Shown piece by piece: positions 17,291 to 25,642 of a DNA stretch of 64,000 nt. This stretch comes from Mesorhizobium qingshengii. GTDB lineage: Bacteria > Pseudomonadota > Alphaproteobacteria > Rhizobiales > Rhizobiaceae. Where the stretch lies: NCBI RefSeq assembly GCF_900103325.1, contig NZ_FMXM01000004.1, positions 1 through 64,000 on the forward strand, in the 5' to 3' direction. Numbering within the stretch: the stretch's first letter is position 1; every line of letters starts with the position of its first letter. Under the pieces are notes generated by a model. It worked only from the letters and a program-made list of their open reading frames with translations. It was not told where the DNA came from and made no database searches. A program made the translations under genes and the position numbers.

Positions 17291-17570
17291 AATCAACAAG
17301 ACAACAGCCACATACGAGGCCCAATTGTATTATGGTCATGGGCACTAAGTTTGAGCCGCGGTCACCTTTTGATCTGCTACAAGGTCTTCCCGCGCCGTCT
17401 TGGTGCCTGGGGTGGATTCCGTAAAAACCCAGAGGGGTTCGAGTTCAAGAGCGTAAAACCAATACGAGTAAAAACTTCAACAAAATCAGATGCTTAATAT
17501 TCTGTCTGCCTCGGATTGCATATCGTTCCGCCTACGGGCCATAACCCGACCGCTTCCGCCCACCCGAAGA
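17291..17570. other. Intergenic, nothing recognised
   Basis: About 280 bp, locally A-rich (17425-17495), between the lacI promoter and the 3' end of the sigma factor gene. No convincing ORF, hairpin-plus-T-run or repeat seen. Confidence 0.4.
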
Positions 17571-18431
17571 CTACGACTTGGCCAGCGCGAGTGCGTCGAG
17601 CTTGTCGGGGTTCGCGACCGCAAAGACCGAGCGGATTCTCTCCCCATCTGTATCAATCAGGATGGCGACGACGGGGTGTCCACTCGACGATATGACCAGA
17701 GCTGGCGCGCGGTTTAGGTCAATCTCATCCACGCTCACGCCAGTCGGCAGGGTCCGCGTCACCGCGAAAATGAACTGAGCGACGGCCTCTGCCCCGACGA
17801 CGGGCCTCTTGAGGGCTAGCGCCTTGCCGCCGCCATCGCCATGCAGCACAACAGATTCATCGAGGAGCGAAACCAGCTTTGCCGTGTTGCCGTCGAGCGC
17901 GGCTTCCGTGAAGCTTTTCAACAGCGCATGGTGCCGGTCGCGGTCGATTGTAAAGCGCGGCCGCTCTTCGAGGACACGGGCGCGGGCGCGGCTGAAGATC
18001 TTGCGACAAGTGACGGCATCGCGACGAGCCACCGGCATAATCTCTTCGAAGCTAAAATCGAACGCGTTACGCAACACAAACACGACGCGCTCCAGCGGGG
18101 ACAGGCGCTCTAGCACGGCCATCAAGGCAAACGATACGTCTTCGGTGCCAATGCCAGGTTCATCCGCGGTGAGCAACGGCTCAGGCAGCCACTCGCCGAC
18201 ATAGGTTTCGCGGCGCGCACGTTGATCGCGTAGGCGATTGAAGCTGAGCCGCGCGGTAATCGTCGCGAGGTAGGCCTTGTGCGAGCGTACCGCATCTTTT
18301 GGCGTGGATTTCTGCAGGCGCACGAAGGCGTCCTGCACAATCTCCTCGGCGTCGGCCCGATTGCCAGTAATCCGATAGGCAAGGGCGAACATGGAGGGAC
18401 GAAGCTCAACGAAGGCGCGGTCAATGCTCAC
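17571..18431 (-). CDS. ECF41-type RNA polymerase sigma factor with SnoaL-like C-terminal domain
   Basis: 286 residues. Sigma region 2 (MFALAYRITGNRADAEEIVQDAF) and region 4 (LSPLERVVFVLRNAFDFSFEEI) are followed by a ~120-residue extension. It has the three hallmark motifs of group ECF41: WLPEP in the linker, DGGGK in the extension and NPDKL near the C-terminus. In this group the extension replaces an anti-sigma factor. A GTG start overlapping the TGA of the upstream FAD oxidoreductase (GTGA) gives the canonical N-terminus; longer starts exist at 18491 and 18515. ECF41 genes are typically adjacent to oxidoreductases of the COE type, as here. Confidence 0.88.
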   Translation of the reverse strand: MSIDRAFVELRPSMFALAYRITGNRADAEEIVQDAFVRLQKSTPKDAVRSHKAYLATITARLSFNRLRDQRARRETYVGEWLPEPLLTADEPGIGTEDVSFALMAVLERLSPLERVVFVLRNAFDFSFEEIMPVARRDAVTCRKIFSRARARVLEERPRFTIDRDRHHALLKSFTEAALDGNTAKLVSLLDESVVLHGDGGGKALALKRPVVGAEAVAQFIFAVTRTLPTGVSVDEIDLNRAPALVISSSGHPVVAILIDTDGERIRSVFAVANPDKLDALALAKS

Positions 18432-19690
18432 GCTATCTGAAGCTTCTTTGCCGTCTCGGCTTTTTGTAGCGCGTCGTTTGCTTGATCCCATGACACTCTC
18501 CGGCGCCCCGGCCAAAAGAACGAGCCCGGCATTCTACGCTCGAGTGTGAGCACATAGCTTACGAGCCACACGAAGAAATTGCGGATTTGGCGTGCCGTTT
18601 GACCTTTGACGATGAACAAGGCTTGCCGGTCATCAGGATAGCTGAAGAAGCCCACGCCGCTGCGGCCAATGGCGATGCCTTGGCCAAAGGTAGAGAAACT
18701 AAATGGCCGAATGCGCCGCTTTGCCCTATTCGCCAAAATAGCGTCCGCGGCGTAAGCCCCTGACACCAATGCGCTGAATGCCGACAATCGGTAAGGTGCG
18801 CCAGTCGGAGCGATAGGATGGACCGCGTCGCCGACAGCCAGGATATGCGGGTGAGAAACCGACCGCAAATTGGCGTCCACCCAGATTCGGTCTTGCGGAT
18901 CAGTCGCCAAACCGGCACCGCGGGCGACTGGGGCAGAGCGCAGTCCGCCCGACCAGACACAAATGTCGCAGGCAAGGGATCGACCTCTATTGGTTACGAC
19001 CTCTGCGGGCCCGACCTCAATGACAGTCTCGCCATCGATCAATTCAACACCCAGGCGGATGAGCTCGGCTCGCACGGCCCTTTCAACACGAGGTCCTCTG
19101 GACGCCCCGCATCGGGATCGGCAGACCATGGTCATTTTGACGCCCGGCCATGCGGTCTTGATTTCGCCTGCGACTTCGATTGCTGTCTCGGCGCCACCGA
19201 CAGTGATGACGTGCATGGGTCGGTCAGCATTCACGCGTAGTGTCGACCGCAGCGCCGCCGCGGAATGTGGGCCGTTGCCGGCCTCAAGGCGATAGGCGTT
19301 CTCGGCTGCGCCCGGAACATCCTCCACGTCGATGTTTGAGCCCAGAGCAAAGATGGCCTGATCGAACACGATTTCGCGCATTTGAGTGTCGGTTTGGATC
19401 TGAACGTGCCTCAGGTCCGGGTCGAGCGAGGTGACGTTGCCACAGATGAATTCGATTGTGGTTCCCGCGACGAATGCCGAGATCGATGCGATGCGTGGCG
19501 CCACTGCGGCCACGATGCTCTCCTGCAGCCTCACTCGTTCCAGGAACTGATCCTGCGCGCTTACGAGGGCGATGCGCAATGGCCATTTTCGTCGGCTAAG
19601 CCTTAGCGCGGCCATTAGACCGGCATAGCCAGCTCCCAAGATGACAACGTCATAGGAACTTGATTTCTCGGTTGTCCGTGTCGCGTTCAT
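18428..19690 (-). CDS. FAD/NAD(P)H-dependent oxidoreductase (NDH-2-like), ECF41 partner
   Basis: 420 residues beginning MNATRTTEKSSSYDVVILGA. FAD GxGxxG motif (VVILGAGYAGLMAALRLSRR), NADH-binding site (HVITVGGAETAIEVAGEI, ~residue 160) and the second FAD motif HILAVGDAVH near 290, matching pyridine nucleotide-disulfide/NDH-2-like flavoproteins. Start set by ggag upstream of ATG 19690. Translationally coupled to the sigma factor by a 4-bp overlap. COE proteins are the usual targets of ECF41 regulation; a fitting promoter lies 33 bp upstream. Confidence 0.82.
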   Translation of the reverse strand: MNATRTTEKSSSYDVVILGAGYAGLMAALRLSRRKWPLRIALVSAQDQFLERVRLQESIVAAVAPRIASISAFVAGTTIEFICGNVTSLDPDLRHVQIQTDTQMREIVFDQAIFALGSNIDVEDVPGAAENAYRLEAGNGPHSAAALRSTLRVNADRPMHVITVGGAETAIEVAGEIKTAWPGVKMTMVCRSRCGASRGPRVERAVRAELIRLGVELIDGETVIEVGPAEVVTNRGRSLACDICVWSGGLRSAPVARGAGLATDPQDRIWVDANLRSVSHPHILAVGDAVHPIAPTGAPYRLSAFSALVSGAYAADAILANRAKRRIRPFSFSTFGQGIAIGRSGVGFFSYPDDRQALFIVKGQTARQIRNFFVWLVSYVLTLERRMPGSFFWPGRRRVSWDQANDALQKAETAKKLQIA

Positions 19691-19722
19691 ACAAATCTCC
19701 ACTGAGGCGCCTTGCACAACAA

Positions 19723-19749
19723 GACACGCCAGGAGGCTGAAACGTGACA
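19723..19749 (-). promoter_or_regulatory. Candidate ECF41-dependent promoter
   Basis: On the minus strand TGTCACG (consensus -35 TGTCACA) is followed about 16 nt later by TGTC within CGTGTC (consensus -10 CGTC), ending 33 bp before the FAD oxidoreductase start. This would make the pair autoregulated. Confidence 0.5.
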
Positions 19750-19990
19750 ATGGGCTGATCCCAGCTTGGCCTGCAGGGCAATTCCATGCCGAACGCGGAC
19801 GCCGAGCGCGGCAAGATGCAGGCTGGCAGAGGTTCACGCCAAGCTTCGACGCAGGCTATCCGCAGGAGCTGCTGAACGGCGTGCGATCCTAGTCCGCCGA
19901 TCCCGCTGCCTACAACAATCTTGCGATCACAGCCTGGCATTTTGAAAAGATGTCGATGCTGAGGATGGTCAGCGCAGCGGTTTTTTGCTG
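19750..19990. other. Intergenic between LysR and oxidoreductase genes, nothing recognised
   Basis: Minus-strand frames are open here but have no RBS and no recognisable family. A short GIGGLGSH-type patch on the minus strand recalls a dinucleotide motif but has no protein context. Confidence 0.35.
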
Positions 19991-20884
19991 TCAGCGCGCC
20001 TGAGTCTTCAACACGTTGATAAATGCTTGCAGCGCGGCGGGCATCTGGCGCCGGCTTGGATAGTAGAGGAAAAAACCAACCGAGCGTGGCGTCCAATCTT
20101 CCAGCAGTGGAACTAGCCGCTTACATGTTACATGCGGCTCGGCATAAATGGCTGGCACGCGAGCGATTCCCACGCCATCCAGAGCGGCGCGAATAGCAAG
20201 ATCACTCTCGCTGGTGATCAGGGAGCCTGTGACGATCACCTCCAGACTCTTGCCACGCTTCTCGAAATCCCACCGGTGGATCACTCCGCTCGCAAAACGC
20301 TGACGGAAACAATTGTGCTCCTGAAGGTCTCCCGGGACCTTCGGTCTAGGATGCCTTGTCAAATAGTCCGGCGACGCGACGATTGTCGCCCGCGCATCCT
20401 CGCCGACACGCACCGCGATCATATCCTGCTCGACGCGATGACCAGGCCGGATGCCCGCATCGAAGCGGTCGCGCACGATGTCCGTGAGCGCGCTCTCGAT
20501 GACGACTTCCAAAGTGATGGCCGGATTCGCTGTTAGAAATGTCGCGAGGATCGGCTCTATGACCTGCTTCGCGGCGGGCCGCGGCACCGTGAGACGCAGG
20601 TGCCCCGCCGGCTTGTCGCGGAAGACATTGATCGACTCGACCGCCGCCTCAAAACTTTCAAGAGCCGGGCGCAACTCGGCCAGCAGGCGCTCGCCGACCT
20701 CCGTCAGAGCGACACTGCGTGTGGTGCGGTTGAGCAAGCGCACACCGAGCTTTTCCTCGAGCGCCCGAATGGTCTCGCTGAATGTCGAGCGCGAGACGCC
20801 GAGCTGACGCGCCGCCTTGGCAAAGCTCAGGCGCTCGGCCACCGCCACGAAGGCATTCATTTCGGCAAAGCCTAGCTTTCGCAT
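19991..20884 (-). CDS. LysR-family transcriptional regulator
   Basis: 297 residues. HTH (FAEMNAFVAVAERLSFAKAARQ, then SRSTFSETIRALEEKLGVRLL) and a LysR effector domain (GHLRLTVPRPAAKQVIEPIL). The layout is that of the large PgrR/DmlR-type subgroup. It is divergent from the cytochrome b561 gene at 21043 (158 bp apart) and so is the likely controller of the redox cluster at 21-26.6 kb. Effector unknown. Confidence 0.85.
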   Translation of the reverse strand: MRKLGFAEMNAFVAVAERLSFAKAARQLGVSRSTFSETIRALEEKLGVRLLNRTTRSVALTEVGERLLAELRPALESFEAAVESINVFRDKPAGHLRLTVPRPAAKQVIEPILATFLTANPAITLEVVIESALTDIVRDRFDAGIRPGHRVEQDMIAVRVGEDARATIVASPDYLTRHPRPKVPGDLQEHNCFRQRFASGVIHRWDFEKRGKSLEVIVTGSLITSESDLAIRAALDGVGIARVPAIYAEPHVTCKRLVPLLEDWTPRSVGFFLYYPSRRQMPAALQAFINVLKTQAR

Positions 20885-21042
20885 TAGTCGGGAATTCCGA
20901 ATAGGGCATACGGATCATGCCGGATTGTCGAACAAATGGTAAGACCCTAACTCCTCCGAAGCAAGCGAGCACTGACCGGACCTGCAGAATTGGGACCATC
21001 AACCGAACGGATCAGCGCCGCGTTCTTCGAAGGAGAAACGAG

Positions 21043-21630
21043 ATGGATCAGGTTTCGCGCTACCACCCGTTACTCGTCGCGCTTCATTGGGTGCTGGCCC
21101 TGCTGATCATTGCGGCACTGGCGCTTGGCGCTCTGGTGATGGTCAATATCCCCAATACCGACCCGATGAAGCTCGAGGCGCTGCGTAGCCATATGAGCGG
21201 CGGCCTCCTCATTCTGATCCTTATGCTCATCCGCCTCTTCGTGCGGACGCGGACCCGACATCCGGCGCCCGCGACGGCAGGCAATCCGCTCCTCGATCGC
21301 ATTGCCTGGGCCTCGCACCGGATGTTGTACGTCGCTGTTTTTGGGATGGCCGGCAGTGGCCTCTTTATGGCTGTGCAGGCCGGGTTGTTCGGCATTGTCT
21401 TCGGCGGCCACGGCTCCCTGCCCCCCGACTTCTGGGGCTTCCCCGTGCGGATGGTTCATTACGCGTTTTCACGTCTCCTTATGGCTCTGATCGCCCTCCA
21501 CGTCGCCGCCGCGCTCTTTCACAGCCGGATGCTCAGGGATGGGTTGCTGCGGCGTATGTCCTTCGGACGTCGCGCCCTGAAGACGAACGCCACCGCAGCC
21601 ACCCTCGGCCGCCCTCATGCAGGAGTTTGA
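21043..21630 (+). CDS. Cytochrome b561-family membrane protein
   Basis: 195 residues, four transmembrane helices. Candidate haem-ligand histidines in RYHPLLVALHW, RSHMSGG, and near the C-terminus in LHVAAALFH; the layout is PF01292 cytochrome b561. These are di-haem b proteins that pass electrons between a quinone pool and a periplasmic partner. Strong RBS aaggag before ATG 21043. First gene of the plus-strand cluster; a broken second copy of its 5' end lies at 24085. Confidence 0.82.
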   Translation: MDQVSRYHPLLVALHWVLALLIIAALALGALVMVNIPNTDPMKLEALRSHMSGGLLILILMLIRLFVRTRTRHPAPATAGNPLLDRIAWASHRMLYVAVFGMAGSGLFMAVQAGLFGIVFGGHGSLPPDFWGFPVRMVHYAFSRLLMALIALHVAAALFHSRMLRDGLLRRMSFGRRALKTNATAATLGRPHAGV

Positions 21631-21633
21631 CCG

Positions 21634-22185
21634 ATGACCTACATGATGCCCGCCCAAGCAGGCGCCCAGCTTTTGAGCCTGATCGTGTTCGCCGCCGCCG
21701 CGCGCTGGTACGTGGTGCCCTGGCTCAAGAGCCGCTCCCGTGCCGACGCGCTTGGCGCGCTGCTTTGGGTGCATGTATTCCGCTATGTGGCGCTGCAGGT
21801 GTTCTCCGCGCAGCATGACGGTTTTCCAATCTCGGACAGCGGCGCCCTGGAGATAGTGATCGGTGACGTCGCCGGCGCGGTGATTGCGTTCGCGGCGATC
21901 GCGCTGCTCCGATATCGCGCGCGTTTTGCCATCCCGCTCGCCTGGTTGCTCGCGCTGGAGACCGTCTACGACACGATCACCAACATCCAAGGCGGCCTGC
22001 GCGAGCATCTGATGGGCGCAGCGAGCGGCGTCACCTGGCTGGTCCTGGTCTATTTCGTCCCGATGGTGGTGGTGAGCTGCGTGCTGTTCGTCTGGCAGCT
22101 CTACGCAAGACGTGGGGAGGCGCTCGACTCCATGCGCGACTGCGACTTTCGCTCGCAAGCCAGCCTCGCGCTGAAGGCTTCATAG
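21634..22185 (+). CDS. Integral membrane protein of unknown function
   Basis: 183 residues, about five hydrophobic segments (LLSLIVFAAAARWYV; AGAVIAFAAIALLRY; VTWLVLVYFVPMVVVSCVLF). Begins MTYMMPAQAGAQLLSLIVFA. It starts 3 bp after the b561 stop, so it is co-translated and may act with b561, for example in membrane electron transfer. No family recognised. Confidence 0.7.
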   Translation: MTYMMPAQAGAQLLSLIVFAAAARWYVVPWLKSRSRADALGALLWVHVFRYVALQVFSAQHDGFPISDSGALEIVIGDVAGAVIAFAAIALLRYRARFAIPLAWLLALETVYDTITNIQGGLREHLMGAASGVTWLVLVYFVPMVVVSCVLFVWQLYARRGEALDSMRDCDFRSQASLALKAS

Positions 22186-22259
22186 AAGACGACGATCAAC
22201 TGTTGAGCTGGCGCCGGCGGCGCACGCCGCGTTTCGACCCATACCAAGGAGTGGATGAC

Positions 22260-23069
22260 ATGACCATCGGATTGATACTTGCCAGCCTCTCGCTTGCGAC
22301 AGGCGCCGGCACGATCGCGAGCTATTACCCGAAGATGCAGAGCAACCAGGCGACTCTGCTCCCGCGGCGGCAACAGGCCCTGATGGTACTCGCATTGCTG
22401 CTCGCCATAAGCGCTTTCTTTCTGCAGCCCGGGATCGTCGGCTATGTCCTCGGCGCGCTTGCGATCGTGCCGGCTGCGTTGTTCCTGTTGGGAACTTCCA
22501 CCAGCGGATTGCCGAGCCTGCAGCCCGCAGTGAGCGTCGGCGCTCTCGCGCCAGATTTCTCGGCAATCGATGCCGAAGGCATGCCGTTCCATCTTTCAAA
22601 TCTGCGCGGAGAGCCCGTGTTGATCAAGTTCTTCAGGGGGTACTGGTGCCCCTACTGCATCGCCGAACTGAAACAGCTCGACGATTCCGCGAAGGAGTTC
22701 GCCGCGCTCGGCATCAAGCTTGTGGCACTGAGTTCCGACCGTGTCGACGAGTTGCGGCCTTTCAAGCAGAAGCAGAATTGGGACATCACTTTGCTGGCAG
22801 ATCCCGAACTCGTCGTTCATCGGCAATACAGAGTCGAGTTCCGCAAATTCTCACCTAAACGCGGCCCGTTTCGTGATCTCGCGATTCCCACGACGATACT
22901 TATTGACCGAGATGGTCGCGTTCTCTTGCTCGAGCAAACGAGTGACTTCCGCGTGCGCCCGCAGGCGTCGATGATCCTGGCCAAGGCCAAGGCACTGCTG
23001 GCGACCAATGAGCGACAGTTCGACCACGCGGCGTCCTGCGACGTCTGCGCCGCAATCGATCCCACTTGA
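22260..23069 (+). CDS. Membrane-anchored peroxiredoxin/thioredoxin-like protein
   Basis: 269 residues. Hydrophobic N-terminal segments (to ~residue 80: [47 protein letters not shown]) then an AhpC/TSA-type domain with [13 protein letters not shown] active site [14 protein letters not shown] near residue 128 and [17 protein letters not shown]. The CPYC pair suggests a thiol-disulfide or peroxidase role. RBS aaggag, ATG 22260. The C-terminal tail adds [11 protein letters not shown], a further CxxC. The C-terminal domain could face either side of the membrane; the number of helices is uncertain. Confidence 0.75.
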   Translation: MTIGLILASLSLATGAGTIASYYPKMQSNQATLLPRRQQALMVLALLLAISAFFLQPGIVGYVLGALAIVPAALFLLGTSTSGLPSLQPAVSVGALAPDFSAIDAEGMPFHLSNLRGEPVLIKFFRGYWCPYCIAELKQLDDSAKEFAALGIKLVALSSDRVDELRPFKQKQNWDITLLADPELVVHRQYRVEFRKFSPKRGPFRDLAIPTTILIDRDGRVLLLEQTSDFRVRPQASMILAKAKALLATNERQFDHAASCDVCAAIDPT

Positions 23070-23083
23070 AAGGAACCACCTGC

Positions 23084-23983
23084 GTGACCAGCAAAGTGAT
23101 CAGCGCGGCCGATCCCCATCCACGCCAGCGCGCCAGCGTCCTCGATAGCGAGATCAGCTACGTCGACACCGGCGTCGGCGATCCAGTGGTATTCCTGCAC
23201 GGAAACCCAACCTCCTCGTATCTCTGGCGCAACATCATCCCGTATGTCAGCCCGTTCAGCCGTTGTCTCGCGCCCGACTTGGTCGGCATGGGCCGTTCGG
23301 GAAAATCGCCGGCCAGGTCGTATCGGTTCGTCGATCATGCGCGCTATCTGGATGCTTGGTTCGATGCCCTCGATTTGACCAGAAACGTCACTCTGGTCCT
23401 ACATGACTGGGGCTCTGCTTTGGGCTTCCATCGCGCCTTCCGCTTTCCAGAACAGGTGAAGGCGATCGTATATATGGAGGCCATCGTCCAGCCGATGCAT
23501 TGGGCGCACTTCGGCGAAGCCGGCGGCATCTTCCGCTCGCTCCGCTCGCCCCAGGGAGAGCAGCTGATCCTCGACCAGAACGTCTTCGTCGAGAGGGTGC
23601 TGCCAAGCGCGATACTCCGTACCCTGGGCGAGGAGGAAATGGCCTCCTATCGCGCGCCTTTCACCGAAAGGGAGGCGCGCCTGCCGACCTTGATCTGGCC
23701 GCGGGAGATTCCCATTGACGGCGAGCCGGCGGACGTCACCGCCATTGTCGAAGCTTATGGGACCTGGCTCTCCCAAAGCCCGCTTCCCAAGCTCTTCATC
23801 GCCGGCGACCCCGGCGCCATCCTTTCGGTCAATGGCCTCGCCCGCGACTTCTGTCGGACTTGGCGGAACCAGCAGGAAGTCATCGTGAACGGTCGACATT
23901 TCCTTCAGGAAGACTCGCCCCATCAGATCGGCGAGGCGCTGCGGGAGTTTGTGACGGCCCTAAGAACTGACCGGTGCCCTTAA
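23084..23983 (+). CDS. Haloalkane dehalogenase (HLD-II type)
   Basis: 299 residues. Alpha/beta-hydrolase with [13 protein letters not shown] (halide-stabilising Asn), nucleophile Asp and halide-binding Trp in LHDWGSALG (~108), acid Glu in YMEAIVQP (~132) and catalytic His in [10 protein letters not shown] (~271). Asp-His-Glu plus Asn-Trp is the HLD-II signature; relatives such as DmlA from Mesorhizobium hydrolyse halogenated alkanes to alcohol plus halide. GTG start after aaagga; a longer TTG/ATG-like frame from 23066 is possible. Cytoplasmic. Co-directional with the redox genes. Confidence 0.88.
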   Translation: MTSKVISAADPHPRQRASVLDSEISYVDTGVGDPVVFLHGNPTSSYLWRNIIPYVSPFSRCLAPDLVGMGRSGKSPARSYRFVDHARYLDAWFDALDLTRNVTLVLHDWGSALGFHRAFRFPEQVKAIVYMEAIVQPMHWAHFGEAGGIFRSLRSPQGEQLILDQNVFVERVLPSAILRTLGEEEMASYRAPFTEREARLPTLIWPREIPIDGEPADVTAIVEAYGTWLSQSPLPKLFIAGDPGAILSVNGLARDFCRTWRNQQEVIVNGRHFLQEDSPHQIGEALREFVTALRTDRCP

Positions 23984-24084
23984 ACGTCGACCAAAGGAAT
24001 AGCCCCAATGAAGTCTGGCAAGGCATCGATGGCTGCGCTGGAGTGTTCAGTGTTGGCCGATCGCGCCGTTCCCGGGGAATTAAC

Positions 24085-24270
24085 ATGAGCACGCAGCAGG
24101 TCTCTCGCTACCATCCCGTGCTGGTCGTTCTGCACTGGATGCTGGCCTTTCTGATCATGGCTGACCTGGCCATCGGCGGGCTCATCCTCGTTCATATACC
24201 GAACGGCGTTCCCAAGGAGATCGAAGGCTTCGGTCCCATATCGCCAAAGCAAGAATCGAAACGATCATGA
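24085..24270 (+). pseudogene. Truncated second cytochrome b561 gene
   Basis: First ~40 codons (MSTQQVSRYHPVLVVLHWML and on to HIPNG) parallel the b561 gene at 21043 (MDQVSRYHPLLVALHWVLAL to NIPNT). The frame then diverges into GVPKEIEGFGPISPKQ and stops at 24270, so three of the four helices are missing. It overlaps the next SDR start by 4 bp. Confidence 0.75.
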
Positions 24271-25217
24271 ACCAGGACAACGATCTCCTCAATATGTACG
24301 CAGATCCACTCACTCGATGGGATGATGCCATGCATGGAAAAATCGTGCTTATCACTGGCGCCAACAGCGGCATCGGTTTCGTTACTGCCCGTGAACTGGC
24401 AAAAATGGGCGCGCAGGTTCTGATGGTCTGCCGCAACGCTGAGCGTGGAGCCCAGGCTCAGACCGAAGTCGCGATGGAGGCCACTGGACCTGTGCCGGAA
24501 CTCTTGCTTGCAGATATGTCGTCGCAAGCTGAAGTTCGAGCTCTCGCCACTGAAATTGGTCGACGTTTCCACAGCATCGACGTTCTGATCAATAACGCTG
24601 GAGCCATTTTTGCCCGTCGTGAATTGACCGCGGACGGCATCGAGAGAACGTTTGCGACCAACTTTCTGGGTCCGTTCCTGTTGACTAATCTCGTGCTCGA
24701 CCTTGTACGCACGGGGGGCGGTCGCATCATTAACGTCGCATCGGAATCTTACCCGCCCAAGCTCGATTTCGGCAATCTTCAAGGCGAAAAGAGATACAGC
24801 TTCTTGAACGCTTATTTCCGCTCGAAACTCGAGAACATCATTTTTTCCATGGACTTGGCGAAGCAACTCCAGGACTCCGGGGTTACCGTCAATTGCTTTA
24901 GCCCAGGGCCGACCAACACTGGGTTCGGAGACGGCATGTCCGGCCTCGCCGGTCTTTTTCCCCGCCTAGCGAAGAAACTGTTTCCGAGTCGCGAAAAGGG
25001 AGCCCGCACCTTGATTTATCTGGCGTCCTCACCCGAGGTAGCGGACGTCTCTGGCCGGTTCTTCCTGCGGCAACGAATCAGGCGAACCAAACCTGTAACT
25101 CATGACGCCGAGATTGCAGCGCGGCTCTGGCATTTGAGTGCCGAGCTGGTTGGCCTACGCGTCGAGCAGCCCAAACCTAGCACTTCCGCGAAAGCCGTTT
25201 CTCGGAGCGTGGCATGA
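24267..25217 (+). CDS. Short-chain dehydrogenase (retinol-dehydrogenase-like)
   Basis: 316 residues. ITGANSGIGFVTARELAKMG cofactor motif after a ~25-residue N-terminal lead, NNAGAIFARRELTADGIERT, catalytic Ser in NVASES and AYFRSKLEN (Tyr-x3-Lys). The layout is that of the RDH/WWOX-like extended SDRs. Overlaps both the b561 remnant (4 bp upstream) and the membrane protein gene (4 bp downstream), so likely translated as part of one message. Substrate unknown. Confidence 0.82.
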   Translation: MNQDNDLLNMYADPLTRWDDAMHGKIVLITGANSGIGFVTARELAKMGAQVLMVCRNAERGAQAQTEVAMEATGPVPELLLADMSSQAEVRALATEIGRRFHSIDVLINNAGAIFARRELTADGIERTFATNFLGPFLLTNLVLDLVRTGGGRIINVASESYPPKLDFGNLQGEKRYSFLNAYFRSKLENIIFSMDLAKQLQDSGVTVNCFSPGPTNTGFGDGMSGLAGLFPRLAKKLFPSREKGARTLIYLASSPEVADVSGRFFLRQRIRRTKPVTHDAEIAARLWHLSAELVGLRVEQPKPSTSAKAVSRSVA

Positions 25218-25642
25218 GAATTCTTTGGACGCTTTCGCCTTGGCTGAGCCGCCTCATCATCCTGGCGGTAGCCGCCCTCTTCACCATGATCAGTCTCAAG
25301 TTCGTCTTCGATCCGCAGCAGGCCGCCGCGACTTCGGGCATCGCCATCGAACCGGGCCTTGGCTTCACAAACACCCGCGCGGGGTTCGGCGGTTTTCCGC
25401 TGGGATTCGCGTTGATCCTGGTGTTCTGTCTGTTTTCGTCGCGTTGGTTGCTTGCCGCGCTGTCATCCATCGCCATAGTAACAGCAGTGATCTTTGTAGT
25501 GAGGGTCTATGGCGCGGCACAGGACTCCACCTTCAGCCAAAGCGCGCATCTTTTGATACCTGAAGCTGGGATTCTGGTCGTTTCGCTCCTGGGCGTGGCG
25601 ATGGAGAAGCGGCGGCGCGCCAACACGATGGCAAAGACGTGA
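25214..25642 (+). CDS. Small four-helix membrane protein (DUF4345-like)
   Basis: 142 residues with about four transmembrane segments (LIILAVAALFTMISLKFVF; FPLGFALILVFCLFS; LAALSSIAIVTAVIFVV; LLIPEAGILVVSLLGVAM). The FDPQQAAATSGI and TRAGFGGFPLGF segments match the DUF4345 pattern of small membrane proteins. Overlaps its neighbours by 4 bp on both sides. Function unknown. Confidence 0.65.
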   Translation: MRILWTLSPWLSRLIILAVAALFTMISLKFVFDPQQAAATSGIAIEPGLGFTNTRAGFGGFPLGFALILVFCLFSSRWLLAALSSIAIVTAVIFVVRVYGAAQDSTFSQSAHLLIPEAGILVVSLLGVAMEKRRRANTMAKT

